This document shows, in pieces, positions 11,252 through 21,958 of a stretch of DNA of 64,000 bases; position 1 is the first letter of the stretch; the number at the start of each line of letters is the position of its first letter. Source of the DNA: Boswellia sacra (taxonomy: Eukaryota; Streptophyta; Magnoliopsida; Sapindales; Burseraceae); NCBI GenBank assembly GCA_013180625.2, contig SNVD02000508.1, positions 1 to 64,000 of the forward strand, written 5' to 3'. The notes under the pieces were generated by a model. The model saw nothing but the letters and a program-made list of their open reading frames with translations. It ran no database searches and was not told the DNA's origin. The translations under genes and the position numbers were made by a program.

Positions 11252-11545
11252 GTGAAATCTATAGTTTCTGTGACTAAAAAATTTATTCCAACATGTTACT
11301 TTTATAGTGCAAAGGGACATATTAGGCTTAGATGTTATAAACTTAATAATCTATTGTATCAAAATGAAAAAAAAAAGCATAGGCAGTCATATAACACACA
11401 ACACAAACAGTCACATAAAACACAACAGAACTGGGTTGAAAAGAACACAACAAAGTGTAATATTGCTTTAACTGTTTTAAATGCATCAACTAATGATTCT
11501 TGGCACTCTGATAGTGGTTGTTCAAGACATATGACGGGTAAATAA
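11252..11545 (+). pseudogene. Element B second zinc knuckle-like region and aspartic protease start
   Basis: The open frame contains CYFYSAKGHIRLRCY, a knuckle-like motif with one Cys replaced by Tyr, then SDSGCSRHMTG, the copia aspartic protease active-site motif with catalytic Asp (codon at 11,510-11,512) intact. A frameshift follows directly after the motif. The family is known to cleave the gag-pol polyprotein. Confidence 0.75.
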
Positions 11546-12760
11546 AGAGTTCTTAAAAAATTTTAGAACATGCAGTCATGGTTTAATCACTTTTGGAGAT
11601 GGTGCTAAAAGCAAAATGATGGATAAAGGTACATTATGCGTTGCTAGTTTACCTGAGTTTACTAATGTACTTTTGTTTGAAGGTCTTAAAGATAATTTGC
11701 TCAGTATTAGTCAAATTTGTGATGACAAATATACTGTTAAGTTTACTAAGAATAAATGCATGGTTCTTGATTCCAACAAGAACTGAATTCTTGAAGGTAA
11801 TAGGTCTAATGACAATTGTTATTTAATGACTAAACTGAGTGCATTACATGCTAAGACTTTTGAGATTGAAATATGGCATCAAAAACTTGGTCACATGAAT
11901 TATAAAAACTTAGTTAAATTAAGTAAGACTGGTGTAGTTAGAGGAATGCTTAAGTTTGAGCATAAGCCTGACATTGTATGTGTCCCCTGCCAGAAAGGTT
12001 AGCAGATTAAGAGTTCATATGGATCTAATTCTTTTCTTGGTACCTCAAAGATTTGTAAATTGTTACATATGGATCTCATGGGTCCAATGTAAGTTCAAAC
12101 CATTGCATGAAAAGTGTATGTTTTTGCTTGTGTTGATGACTATTCAAGGTATATTTTGGTAGATTTTGTTAAGAAAAGATTTGATACATTTGAAGTATTT
12201 AGAAACTTATGTGTTAGGTTGGAAATTGAACAAAGCAAAAATATTAGGAGGATAGTTATAATTAGAAGTGACCACGGGAAGGAGTTTGAGAATGAAAGCT
12301 ATGCAGATTTTTGCAAACTTCATGACATCACTTATGAATTTTCTACTTCAAAGACTCTTGATTAGAATAAAGTTACGGGGAGAAAGAACAGAACATTACA
12401 AGAGATAGCTCGAGTGATGTTGAACAACAAGAAGCTTACAAAAAGGCTATGGGCAGAGGCAATCATCAATAAAGTTTTCTTAGGGCCATAAACTTATGAA
12501 ATACCTTATGAGCTACTGAAAAGGAGAAAACCTAACCTTAAATACTTTCATATTTTTGGTTATAGGTGTTATATTCTAAATGACAAAAACCAACATAGAA
12601 AATTTAATTAGAAAAGCGATGATGGAGTGTTTATTGGTTATTCTTTGAATAGAAACACATATAAGTTTTATAAAATGAGAACTGAAAACATATGGAATAT
12701 GCTAATGTTGTATTTGATGATTGTAATGATTATGCAGATTTTGTTAGCCCTAAGGTTACA
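11546..12760 (+). pseudogene. Element B protease tail and integrase remnant
   Basis: The remnant has the GAG-pre-integrase/HHCC region (IWHQKLGHMNYKNL with C..C downstream), then core pieces with the first Asp (LLHMDLMGP), the second (IIRSDHGKEFEN) and the region of the catalytic Glu. There the usual VERKNRTLQ appears as a GRKNRTLQ form, so the catalytic Glu is replaced by Gly. Several stops and frame changes occur. The product would have been a copia integrase. The frame breaks off at 12,760 where a solo LTR begins. Confidence 0.75.
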
Positions 12761-13059
12761 TGATAATTTTGATAATAACAATACACATTGATTAATTGAG
12801 ATTTACTAATATGTTTATTTATGTGCAAGAATAAGATTCAATGAAATATTTGTAAAATCAAGAGGAGGCTTATTAAAATGAAGTGTTGACGCTAAGGAGA
12901 AGATTACATGTTAAAGGCACCAAAGTTTAAGAACAAGGTTTGATTTGAGGAATATGACACATGAGCAATATTTAATCAATTAGTCATATATTTCTCTACA
13001 AATATCCAAATGATGTGATTCTTGAGCCTTTGAAAATCTTACTAAATTTATAACATTTC

Positions 13060-13665
13060 ATATGTTTTAAAGAAATTCAAATTTAAAGTGTAAGGTTGTC
13101 CAAATCATCATGCAAGTTGAAAGACAAATAGAAACAGCTGACATGAGCACTGAATACTCTTTTGGACATATCTTGAGTTAGAAAAATCAAAATGACTTGA
13201 TTCTTATGGCATTGAAAAGAGAACTTAATGAAGCACATTTCATATGTTTTGAAGAAATTCAAATTTCAAACGAAAGACCGACATAATTGACATGCAATTT
13301 GGTGGACTGACACAGAGAAGAAAAATCAACTCATTTGAGCACTGAATGATGTTTTGTCCATATCTTGAGTTAGAGATATCCAAATAACTTGATTCTTGTG
13401 GCATTGGAAAGATGATTCAATGGATCAGATTTTATATTCTTTTGAAGAAATTCAAATTTCAAACAGAAGGCTGACATAATACACATGCAAGTCAGTGGAC
13501 TGACACATGGAAGAAAAATCAAGTCACATGAGTACCGAATGGTGTTTTGGCCATATCTTGAGCTACAGCTATCTAAATGACTTGGTTTTTGATGCGTTGG
13601 AAAGCTTATTCAATTATGAAGATCTTTTATGTTTTGCAGATTTTCAAATTTCAAACGGAACATTG
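13060..13665. repeat. ~190-bp degenerate tandem repeats in U3 of solo LTR S1
   Basis: Four diverged copies are marked by GAAATTCAAATTT at about 13,072, 13,254 and 13,447 and a variant near 13,640. Each also has CATATCTTGAGTTA and GACTTGATTCTT-like strings. Spacing is about 182-193 bp. Confidence 0.75.
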
Positions 13666-13980
13666 ACAAAAAGGATAGACAAGATTACAGTTTTTATGGT
13701 GGGTAGAAAATTTGGAGTTGGTGTCTTCACTTGATTAAGTTCATCCCATTTGCCTATAAAAGGAGCCCTTCTCCCATGCATTCAGAACAACAAGAAGAGA
13801 CAAGAATCTATCAAGCCACAAATAAGAGAAATATCAAGTTTAGAGAGCTTTAATATTCTTTATCTACTCTTTGAAGAGAGTTGTACTTTTGTTGTAAAAA
13901 TTTTCTTTGTCCTTGTATTGTGGTGAGAGTGAGATCATCTTGTAAAGGATAAAAGTTATCCTTGAGAGAACTCTTTCCTT

Positions 13981-14330
13981 GGTGAGGTTGTTCATCAAGA
14001 AGAACTCTTGGTGTGGTGTTATCAAGGTTGAAGGAAGTTGCCTTGGTGAGGTTGTTCATCAAGAAGAACTCTTGGTGTGGTGTTATCAAGAGTTGAAGGA
14101 AGTTGCCTTGGTGAGGTTGTTCATCAAGAAGAACTCTTGGTGTGGTGTTATCAAGGGTTGAAGGAAGTTGCCTTGGTGAGGTTGTTCATCAAGAAGAACT
14201 CTTGGTGTGGTGTTATCAAGAGTTGAAGGAAGTTGCCTTGGTGAGGTTGTTCATCAAGAAGAACTCTTGGTGTGGTGTTATCAAGAGTTGAAAGAAAAAG
14301 TCTTGGTGAGGTTGTTCATCAAGCAAGTTG
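13981..14330. repeat. 65-bp tandem repeat, five full copies plus partial
   Basis: GGTGAGGTTGTTCATCAAG starts at 13,981, 14,045, 14,110, 14,175, 14,240 and 14,305. Units are nearly identical except the last, which is truncated. The array lies downstream of the TATA-like box of the solo LTR, so it would be within its transcribed region. ORFs through it are artefacts of the repeat. Confidence 0.95.
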
Positions 14331-14651
14331 TAAAGATTTCTACAACTTAGTGGAAAGCTTAGCTCGTGGAGCTAGGAGCCCGTGGACGTAGGCAAGGTTT
14401 GCCGAACCACGTAAATTGAGTTTGCACTCTCTCTATCCCTTTCCTCTTTACATTTACTTGCACTTGTGATTGTTCATCATTATTATTCTTTTGATTGCAT
14501 CTTTGATAAATTCTAATTTCATCTTCTTCACCTTTATTCTCAAAGAAAGAGTGAACTAATTTTGATCTTTCAAGAAAAGTTTTCTAAATCCGTTTTGATA
14601 AATAAAAACCCAATTCACCCCCCCTCTTGGGTTGCCATACCTGGGTCAACA

Positions 14652-15374
14652 GATTTTTCACAAGAAGAAATCATTAAGAGCTTTGTAAAACTTGCTGAGA
14701 GAATTGGAACAGATTCTGTAGAAAACTTACCACTAGTCACACAGGATGAAACTGCAGAAGTTAAGAAAGATAAAACTAAACAGTTTGGTAGTATTGATTT
14801 GGGTAGAATGAAATTAGAATCAATGATATGACCAGGGATCGCCCAACTTGGATTCAAAAGGCATATCTTACATCTTCTATCATTGACAGTCCAAAAGGTG
14901 GAGTCAAAACCCGAAGTAAGATAAGGAATCAGGTGAGTTTTTCATACTATGTGTAACTTATTGAACCTAAGACTGTTAATGATACACTTAAGGAATAAGT
15001 CTGGATACAAGCTATATAAGATGATCTAAATCAATTTGAAAGAAATAAAGTTTTCACTTTAGTTCCCAGACCCGAAAACACTAATATCATTAGAACTAAA
15101 TGGATTTTTAAGAACAAGAGTGATGAAAATAGGCAAGTGATTAGGAATAAGGCTAGACTAGTTGCTCAATGGTATACACAAATTGAAGGGATAGATTTTG
15201 ATGAGACTTTTGCACCTGTGGCTAGGCTAGAATCCATTAGGTTGCTACTTGCGATTTTCTGTTTTTTAAATTCCAAACTTTTCCAAATGGATATGAAAAT
15301 AGCTTTCTTAAATGGCATTTTAAATGAGAAAGCTTTTGTTGAGAAACCAATAGGCTTTGTTGATCCTAAGCATC
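14652..15374 (+). pseudogene. Element B reverse transcriptase, N-terminal half
   Basis: After the solo LTR, coding resumes with a short pre-RT linker. The RT region includes TKWIFKNKSDENR, NKARLVAQWYTQIEGIDFDE, FAPVARLESIRLLLA and FQMDMKIAFLNG, all standard copia RT blocks; the catalytic Asp of the first block is present (QMDMK). Stops occur near 14,956, 14,998 and 15,018. The frame is cut exactly at the TSD GCATC (15,370-15,374) by a second solo LTR and continues at 17,287. Confidence 0.85.
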
Positions 15375-17281
15375 TATGAGCGCGGCTTTCATCCTGTCAA
15401 AGCGTTTACGACCATGACACTGTGTCAAAGCCTCTTTCAAGACTTAAAAGAAACATAAAAGAGCCATGGGCATGTCTGGAGAAAGGAGTTGTCACCCAAT
15501 TATTCAATTGGGAATGAATGGGGGCAATCCGATCCTTCGCTTCGGGACCTAAACTACCCTCATCCCTTTAGAGATGGGTTCAAAAAGTTAGGTACGAGCC
15601 TTTTGACTCGCTCGAATATGAATCTGCCATCTACTTAGGAAATACCAAATGGGAATAACTCGTATTGTTACTTAGCCCGCTTAGCGCTGTTCGTTTTATG
15701 CACACATTTCTATTTTTATCTTTGTTAAGCATGTGAGGTAATTATTCAATCAATGACAGTTGTATATTCATACAAAGAAAGGAGGAGAATATATTACATT
15801 TCCATCATACATGGGGGAAGGGGATAGGATTACAACATTGCTATTCAATAATAATATAATGTTCTATACATTCACACATATTTGAAACTCAATAGATGAT
15901 GAATTCCTCACTACAATATGTAAGTCTATTCAACGTCTATCAAGCTTCTTACATATCCATCTAAACATAGCTAAGGCATTTATTCTTAGTTATGGCCCCT
16001 CATCATCAATGTGAGGCCACCATCACTTCATGGCATCATACAATTACACTTCTAAATACACAAATATTCATAAATCATATAAAGTCATAATATAATATCA
16101 TGACATTCTAGCCTAAATTTTCATAAATTCTATCATTGCAATTCTACCTATAGTTACTCTAGCATAATTCATATCATGTATCATCATGGCATTTCTAGCC
16201 TAAAACATAGTATTCATGGCATATTCTAGCCTAATTCCAACAATCACCAATCATAGCATTCAAGAGCAAAATGGTAATTCTACCTATTCTATGCTATTTC
16301 CTAGCATTCAGCAAGTAAGTTTTCATATAATGATTCTAAACATTTTCTCCTAATCATGGTTCTAAGCATTCGCAAAGAAAGTAAATTCCTAAGCATGATT
16401 CTTAAAAAGGAAAGTTTGCGGACTTACCTCGACATGCTTATCCATCTTGCAAAACAAATAGGGTTAGAACAATTCATAATAACCCTAAACATGCTCCTAA
16501 GCTTAAAATAAAACTCTAAACATGCTTTTTCTAAGCAAGAAAAGGGAGAATAGGAGGGAGGAGAGAATTCTACTCTCAAGATGTACCCTTTCCGGGTGTA
16601 GAGCAATAGAACGCCTAAAAAAATTATATTGGAAAAGACTTCTCAAATTCTTGAGCATGCCTTCAAAGGGGAGAAAGAGATGATTGTATTCGATAATAGG
16701 TGTGTCTTGGGAAGTGTGGTTAAGGTGTGCTCATATAGGCTTTCATTGGAGTGAAAATATAATAAAAAATCGATATGGGATTCGGAAAATAGTATCAGTG
16801 AATAGTAAAAATGAAACAATATCGGATGAACAGTGCAGGCCACTGTTTGACCGATGGTGAACAGTATCGATAAACATTAAACGTGAATGGTATCGGATGA
16901 ACAGTTGGTCGACTGTTTGACCGGTGGTAAACAGTATTGGTAAACAGTATTGGTGAACAGTGTATCCTGTTTGACCCTCCATATTTTACAATTTTGTAAT
17001 GCAGTCCCTTCTAACCTTTATGTATTCAATTGCTTATAACTTTTTTAGTTCAACTCTGATTTACTATCCGTAAATTTCTATGAGAACTAGACATCTGTAA
17101 CTTTGTAAAAGTATATCATTCATCATCAGATTCCTCATGAATTATTTTCTGTGATTTTTAAGACCTTTCACCAACTCCATCTCACCTTTCCTTTCTTGGC
17201 CTCCATGGGCATTTGGGTTATTATCTTTACTCAATATTCATCTTTATTCCTTCATTGAGCCTCAAAAATTCAGTGTCTATA
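15375..17281 (-). mobile_element. Solo LTR S2 inserted in RT of element B, TSD GCATC
   Basis: A 1,907-bp block is flanked by GCATC at 15,370-15,374 and 17,282-17,286. With one GCATC and the block removed, the RT reading is uninterrupted. On the minus strand it begins TATAGACACTGAATTTTTGAG and ends GCCGCGCTCATA; the ends look like TG..CA altered by C-to-T changes. The start resembles TGTAGACACCG-type LTRs of plant Ty3 elements (from memory, not verified). Short AACAGT/GGTGAACAG repeats lie at 16,800-16,970. No internal retroelement genes are present, so it is a solo LTR. Confidence 0.75.
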
Positions 17282-17286
17282 GCATC

Positions 17287-18395
17287 CCACTTATGTTTAC
17301 AAACTGAAAAAGGCTCTGTATGGTCTTAAACAAGCTCCAAAAGCTTGGTATGAAAGGCTTATAACCTTTCTCCTTGGTAAGAGACATAATAGAGGCAACA
17401 ATAACAAAACATTATTCATAAAGCATACATCTAAGGATATTATTGTGGCTTAAATCTATATTGATAGATAGTTTGGTTCTACATTTGATGATAAAACTAA
17501 TGAGTTTATTGAGCTTATGCAGGGGGAATTTGAGAAGAGTATGGCAGGTGAACTAACATTTTTTCTTGGACTTCAAGTCAAACAGCTTGATGATGGCATC
17601 TTCATCTCTCAAACTAAGTATGCAAAGAACTTAGTGAAGAAATTTGAGATGGACAAACACAAAGTAATGAGGACAGCTATTGCTACCAATCTCCAACTAT
17701 CAAGGGGCAATGCTGAGAAGGATGTTGATCAAAGTCTATACAGAAGCACGATTGGAAGCCTTCTGTATCTTACAGCAAGTAGACCTAACATCAGTTTTAG
17801 TACAGGTTTAGTTGCACAATTCCAGTCATGTCCAAAGGATCAGTATTTGATAGCAGTTAGAAGAACAATCAGGTATGTTCAAGGGATTACAAAATATGGA
17901 ATTTGGTTTCTACATACACAAATTCATTCCTTACAAGTTACAGTGATGCTAATTTGGTTGGCAATGTGGATGGTAGAAAGAGTATTGCAGGAGAGTGTTT
18001 CTATCTTGGGAACAACCTAGTGGCTTGGTACAACAAGAAACAAAATTTGATTTCACTCTAAACAACTGAGGTTGAGTATATAGCTGCTGGTATTTGCTAT
18101 ACTCAATTACGGTAGGTGAAACAAATGTTCAAAAATTATGGTATCACTCAAGAGTTTATGACAATCTTTTGTGACAACATAAGTGCAATAAACATCTCCA
18201 AAAACCCTTTCTCCTTTCTAACACTCAAGAACTAAGCACATAGACATTAGGTATCATTTCATCAGAGAGTTAGTTAAATCTAAGATAGTCCGTATTGACC
18301 ATTTTTCAACTGAAAACCAACTAACTGATTTGTGTGTCAAGGCACTAGACTCATCAAGATTTGAAAAGCTGAGAAATGGCTATTTTGTGTGTTAG
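17287..18395 (+). pseudogene. Element B reverse transcriptase C-terminal half and RNase H
   Basis: The RT resumes with LKKALYGLKQAPKAWYERL. The YVDD catalytic box is replaced by IYIDR followed by a stop (about 17,458-17,470), which would abolish polymerisation. 17,517-17,930 is open and carries FFLGLQVKQLDDGIFISQTKY and SLLYLTASRPNI. The RNase H part from about 17,930 is spread over frames, with YIAAG-like and HSRTKHIDIRYHFIRELV strings near 18,080 and 18,225-18,280. The pol end is at about 18,395. Confidence 0.85.
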
Positions 18396-19490
18396 TTGCA
18401 TGAATAATCATTGTTGCAGTTATGTTATGCATGATTGCATTATGAGATTTATTTTAACATTGCATTCTATAAGCTGTTTGTATTTATTTCATTACAATTC
18501 ATTGCTGTCTTTGTTTAATGAAAATTACATGCAAATGAGATAACAAGTTAGTTATGTTAAGCATGATTGTGTGTTTAATTTTTATGTCTGACTGAGCTAA
18601 GTAACGTCTTGTGTGTTTTACATGTGTACAAGGAAGACATATAAGCAAGAAGGTTTGAACTTGAAATTATGTTAAAGTTGCGGGAGTCAAACAACATTCA
18701 ACCTTGCATTAAATTCTTTCAAGCTTAAATATTTGCATTTTTATAGTTTTGAGGACAATGTTGAAAATTGAAAATTTTATTTTGAGGGGGAGATCGAATT
18801 GTGTGATCTTAATCTTTTTAGGACTTTTTATTTAAAACAAATATCTTTCCTTTGCTTTCCAGTTTGTGCTAATATCTTTTCAAATAGATCATATAAAATT
18901 TCTCTGCTAGGATTTGTTATCTTGCAGTTTTAAAGACTTTGTAACCTCAGACAGCCCATTTGGTCTCATTGTTGCTTAAAGAGCCAGAGAAATTCAAGCT
19001 GGTCTAGATAAAGTCACCACTACTTCCTTAACCCAGACTCCTTCACTTGCTCCACCTACCATGACTAGACTAAGGATGAGAGGTGATATGCTCAAACTTG
19101 ACTTTCTTTCTAGAAGATCTGGTAGAAATCAGAAATAGTGTTCTTTGCAATTTGTGAAGAAGAAAAGGGAAAAAAGAGTAGTTTGTTAGTGCTTTACATA
19201 TGATTTTGAGCTGATGAACTTAGTTTGATGAACATAGTTTCTGCTTTGTATTTGTTTTATTTATTTATTTATTTTTCGATTAGGGGGGAGTAGAATTATG
19301 TTTGGTTTGCTAGTTTGGTTTGCTTAGTTTGCATAACTTGGTCTATATGGACTTTGATAATGCTGACTGACCAAATTGTTTTGTAAAAAGTTTGTAACTG
19401 TCCTAGTACAGTTCTATTTATTTCAGTTACATTATTTCTAACTGACTTTATGCAAGTTATTTTGTCTTGTGTCATTTTTCTCACAAAATG
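18396..19490 (+). other. 3' region of element B between pol and polypurine tract
   Basis: T-rich spacer. A short remnant at about 18,950-19,140, rich in Thr/Pro then basic residues, may be the end of an env-like ORF by position and composition, but it is too decayed to claim. Otherwise nothing is recognised. Confidence 0.5.
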
Positions 19491-19491
19491 C

Positions 19492-19504
19492 CAAAAGGGG
19501 TGAT
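19492..19504 (+). other. Polypurine tract of element B
   Basis: CAAAAGGGGTGAT precedes the LTR start, aligned with the tracts of elements A and C. Confidence 0.7.
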
Positions 19505-20846
19505 TGTTAAGACAATGTCATATAGATTGTCATATGTTCAACTATATGGCATTGGCATTGCTTTGTTGGCATTTTGGAGAAAATAAGGTCTTGGTATTTT
19601 ATTTGTTATTTTCCTATTTCAATTGGGCCAGTTAGGAAACTCTTAACCGCAAAATATTTATAGAATCTGGTTTTAATCTCTGGAAAGATTTTTATTTGAT
19701 TTTGCTTGAGAAAAGATTCTTTTTCACTATTGATTACTCTAAAGTATCTCTGTTTTCCTAAATATTTGAGATTTGCAGATATTTGTTTTCCTATTCTTCT
19801 GTATATTTGTTTCCTATTTCAGTTTGCTTCGATGTTACTGCTTTTGTTAGGAAAAACTTAACTGCCTGTTATTTCCAGGATATTGTTTTAGTTTTGGAAA
19901 GTGTTTATTTTATCTTGTATTAAGAAAGATTATGATCATAATTATTCATTGAATATCTTAAATGTGATTCATCTTTCCTTGACTTCAAGATATGTAGGTT
20001 ATTTAATTGATGTCAAAAGGATCTTGAAGAATCCTTATTGGATAAGGATTGCTTACTGGATAAGTCCTAATATAAGAAGAAATTTTATTTCAAGTCCAAT
20101 TTAGGAGATTAAAAGATTACTTCCTATTATTCATTGATCTTTATCTCTTAAGTTTTATTGAAGATTTTATAGGTTTTAGAAAGCGTCGATCAAATCCTTT
20201 TTCAACAAGGAAGTGCTAGATATGTAGCCTATATAAATGAGAGTTCATTCAACATTCAAGTAATGCAAACTTTCTTCAAGTATTTTGTTTAAATGCATAT
20301 CTATTTATGTTGAGTTTGCATCTTGGTTTATCTAGCATTTAGCTAAGTTCATGTTTTTGAGAGTTAGATCGTGGCATGTGGGATAATTGCTTTCATGAGT
20401 CTATAACTGATATCGTAGTTGTGTCTTTTTTAACTGGTGTAGTTACGATTTTCGTGACTGATTAAGTGCAGACAGCTCTATTGAGTTTTATCCTTGTTGG
20501 ATATTACTGGGAAAGTGTTTTACAATCAAGAAAGATCTTGATTTGTTGGGTAGAGAAGTGTAGAAAGGTTAGGAAGTTGGTCTACTAAGATTCAAATTCT
20601 TGGAAAGGAAGCGTGGGTTAAAAAGAAAGATGAGTGAGAAAGAAAGGGGATTTCTTTTACTGTAAATCTAAGTAGTTTGTAATATGGAACGACTTAGTGG
20701 ATTGCAGCTTGGCTGCCCATGGATGTAGGCTGATTTAGCTAAACCACGTAAAACTCTTATATGCAATTTTTATTTACTTATGTTACATGTTTTGTAACTG
20801 TTTTAGTTTCACATTATGTAATTGATCTGTTGCTTCAGAACTTACA
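19505..20846 (+). repeat. 3' LTR of element B
   Basis: The LTR starts TGTTAAGACAATG and ends CTTACA, about 1.34 kb. From 19,929 onward it pairs with 8,629-9,523. It includes the GCCxAACCACGTAAA-type block near 20,740. It gives the right boundary of the nested stack. Confidence 0.85.
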
Positions 20847-21287
20847 TATACCATCAATGTTTTGCTTAGTACATTATGTTTATGATATTGATATATAAAA
20901 GTAGTTCTAGTTACCCTCCACATTTGAACCCATTAAACTCTATTATTATTCTGTATTTGTGTTGACACTTTTATGCCCAAATAACATTTATGGAAATAAA
21001 ATATTAAAAATGAATACATTTTAAACAATTTGTTTGATTCACTTTAAAATCTTGACAGTCATTTTATTTTCAAAATATAATTATCCCCTATTATTTGACA
21101 ATTATATATTATCCCTGAAATTAATATAAAGAAATTGTGAGATGAGATGAATATAAACATGAATAAATAAGATTTAATTAGAATTTCTTTTTTCTTTAAC
21201 TTTTTATCTCCAAATTTGTCCAATCTCTTACTTAGGCTACAGAGGCAAGAAACCAAAGCAACTAAAAATACAAAAGAGTTATTGAAT
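20847..21287. other. Intergenic DNA, nothing recognised
   Basis: AT-rich sequence between the element B LTR and the CACTA block. No gene or repeat structure was recognised. It may be the pre-insertion host DNA. Confidence 0.5.
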
Positions 21288-21312
21288 CATACAAATAGTG
21301 GAGCTTTTAATT
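21288..21312 (+). repeat. 25-bp direct repeat, left copy
   Basis: CATACAAATAGTGGAGCTTT plus TAATT, immediately left of a CACTA terminus. An identical copy lies at 23,712-23,736. Confidence 0.95.
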
Positions 21313-21958
21313 CACTACAAGAAAACTACCCTTTAGCGACCAAATTTTCGACGACAGATGGAAATTGGTAGTAATATGTTTGATTCTGCAACGAAAGTAT
21401 ATGTTTGTAGCTGAAGGTGGTGGCCAAAGCTAACGAAGTAAAAATTTTTTTCAGCGACCAATATTTCGTCGCCATATCCTTATCCAGCGACGAAAACAAC
21501 GTTAGTCGCAGAAAATCAAGTGGTGAAAAATTATCTTTTAGCGACCATTGAATGTTTCGTAGCTGAAAGAAGCTTTTCGCGACCAATTGTGGTCGCTGAA
21601 AAGGTTAAGAGATATTGTCCCAAAATCATATTTAGCCACCAGAGAAGTGGTAGCTAGATGTCATGTCATCTATAGCGACCAAAAGAAATAGTGGCAGAAA
21701 ATTTCATTCCGCGACCAACATTTTCGTTGCTAAAAGGTTAAGGAAATCGATTTTCCCAAGTGATTTGGCTACCATAATGAATGGTCGTAGAATGGCACAT
21801 ACAGTGACTATATCGAATTGTAGCAGAAAATTTCATTCTGCAACCAAAGTTTTGGTCGCTAAAATGGTAAGGAAACCCCAAGAGCTTTAGCTACCGCGTT
21901 TAAATGGTTGCAAAATGATATATATATAGCGACCAAATGGGATCGTAGCGGAAAATTG
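21313..21958 (+). mobile_element. CACTA terminus D1
   Basis: It begins CACTACAAGAAAACTACCC and continues with about 15 alternating copies of AGCGACCA and TGGTCGCT/CGTAGCTGAA-type motifs, the subterminal array of a CACTA family different from P. No matching right terminus was found. The block runs up to another CACTA end at 21,959. Confidence 0.75.

Larger units (their letters stand above)
12761..14651 (+). mobile_element. Solo LTR inserted in pol of element B (S1)
   Basis: The block starts TGATAATTTTGATAATAACA and ends near GGGTCAACA, about 1.9 kb. Its LTR features are a TATA-like CCTATAAAAGG at about 13,752, a GCCGAACCACGTAAA block at 14,401, and a C-rich CCCCCCTCTTGGG end. pol coding stops at its left edge and resumes to its right. 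No clear TSD was found, so the right edge is uncertain (14,637-14,651). It is probably a copia-type LTR. It holds two tandem-repeat systems listed separately. Confidence 0.65.

Noticed and set aside
13850..14161. ORFs with repeated peptide units, and a CRISPR-like look of the repeats
   Set aside because: They are translations of the 65-bp tandem repeat in a solo LTR; units are directly adjacent with no unique spacers, and the context is a plant genome.
16424..16982. Minus-strand ORFs of 60-79 residues
   Set aside because: Located in the solo LTR S2; no similarity to any protein family and low-complexity repeats.
18950..19140. Env-like ORF of element B
   Set aside because: Composition and position are suggestive, but no conserved core string is visible, so it is mentioned only as a possible remnant.
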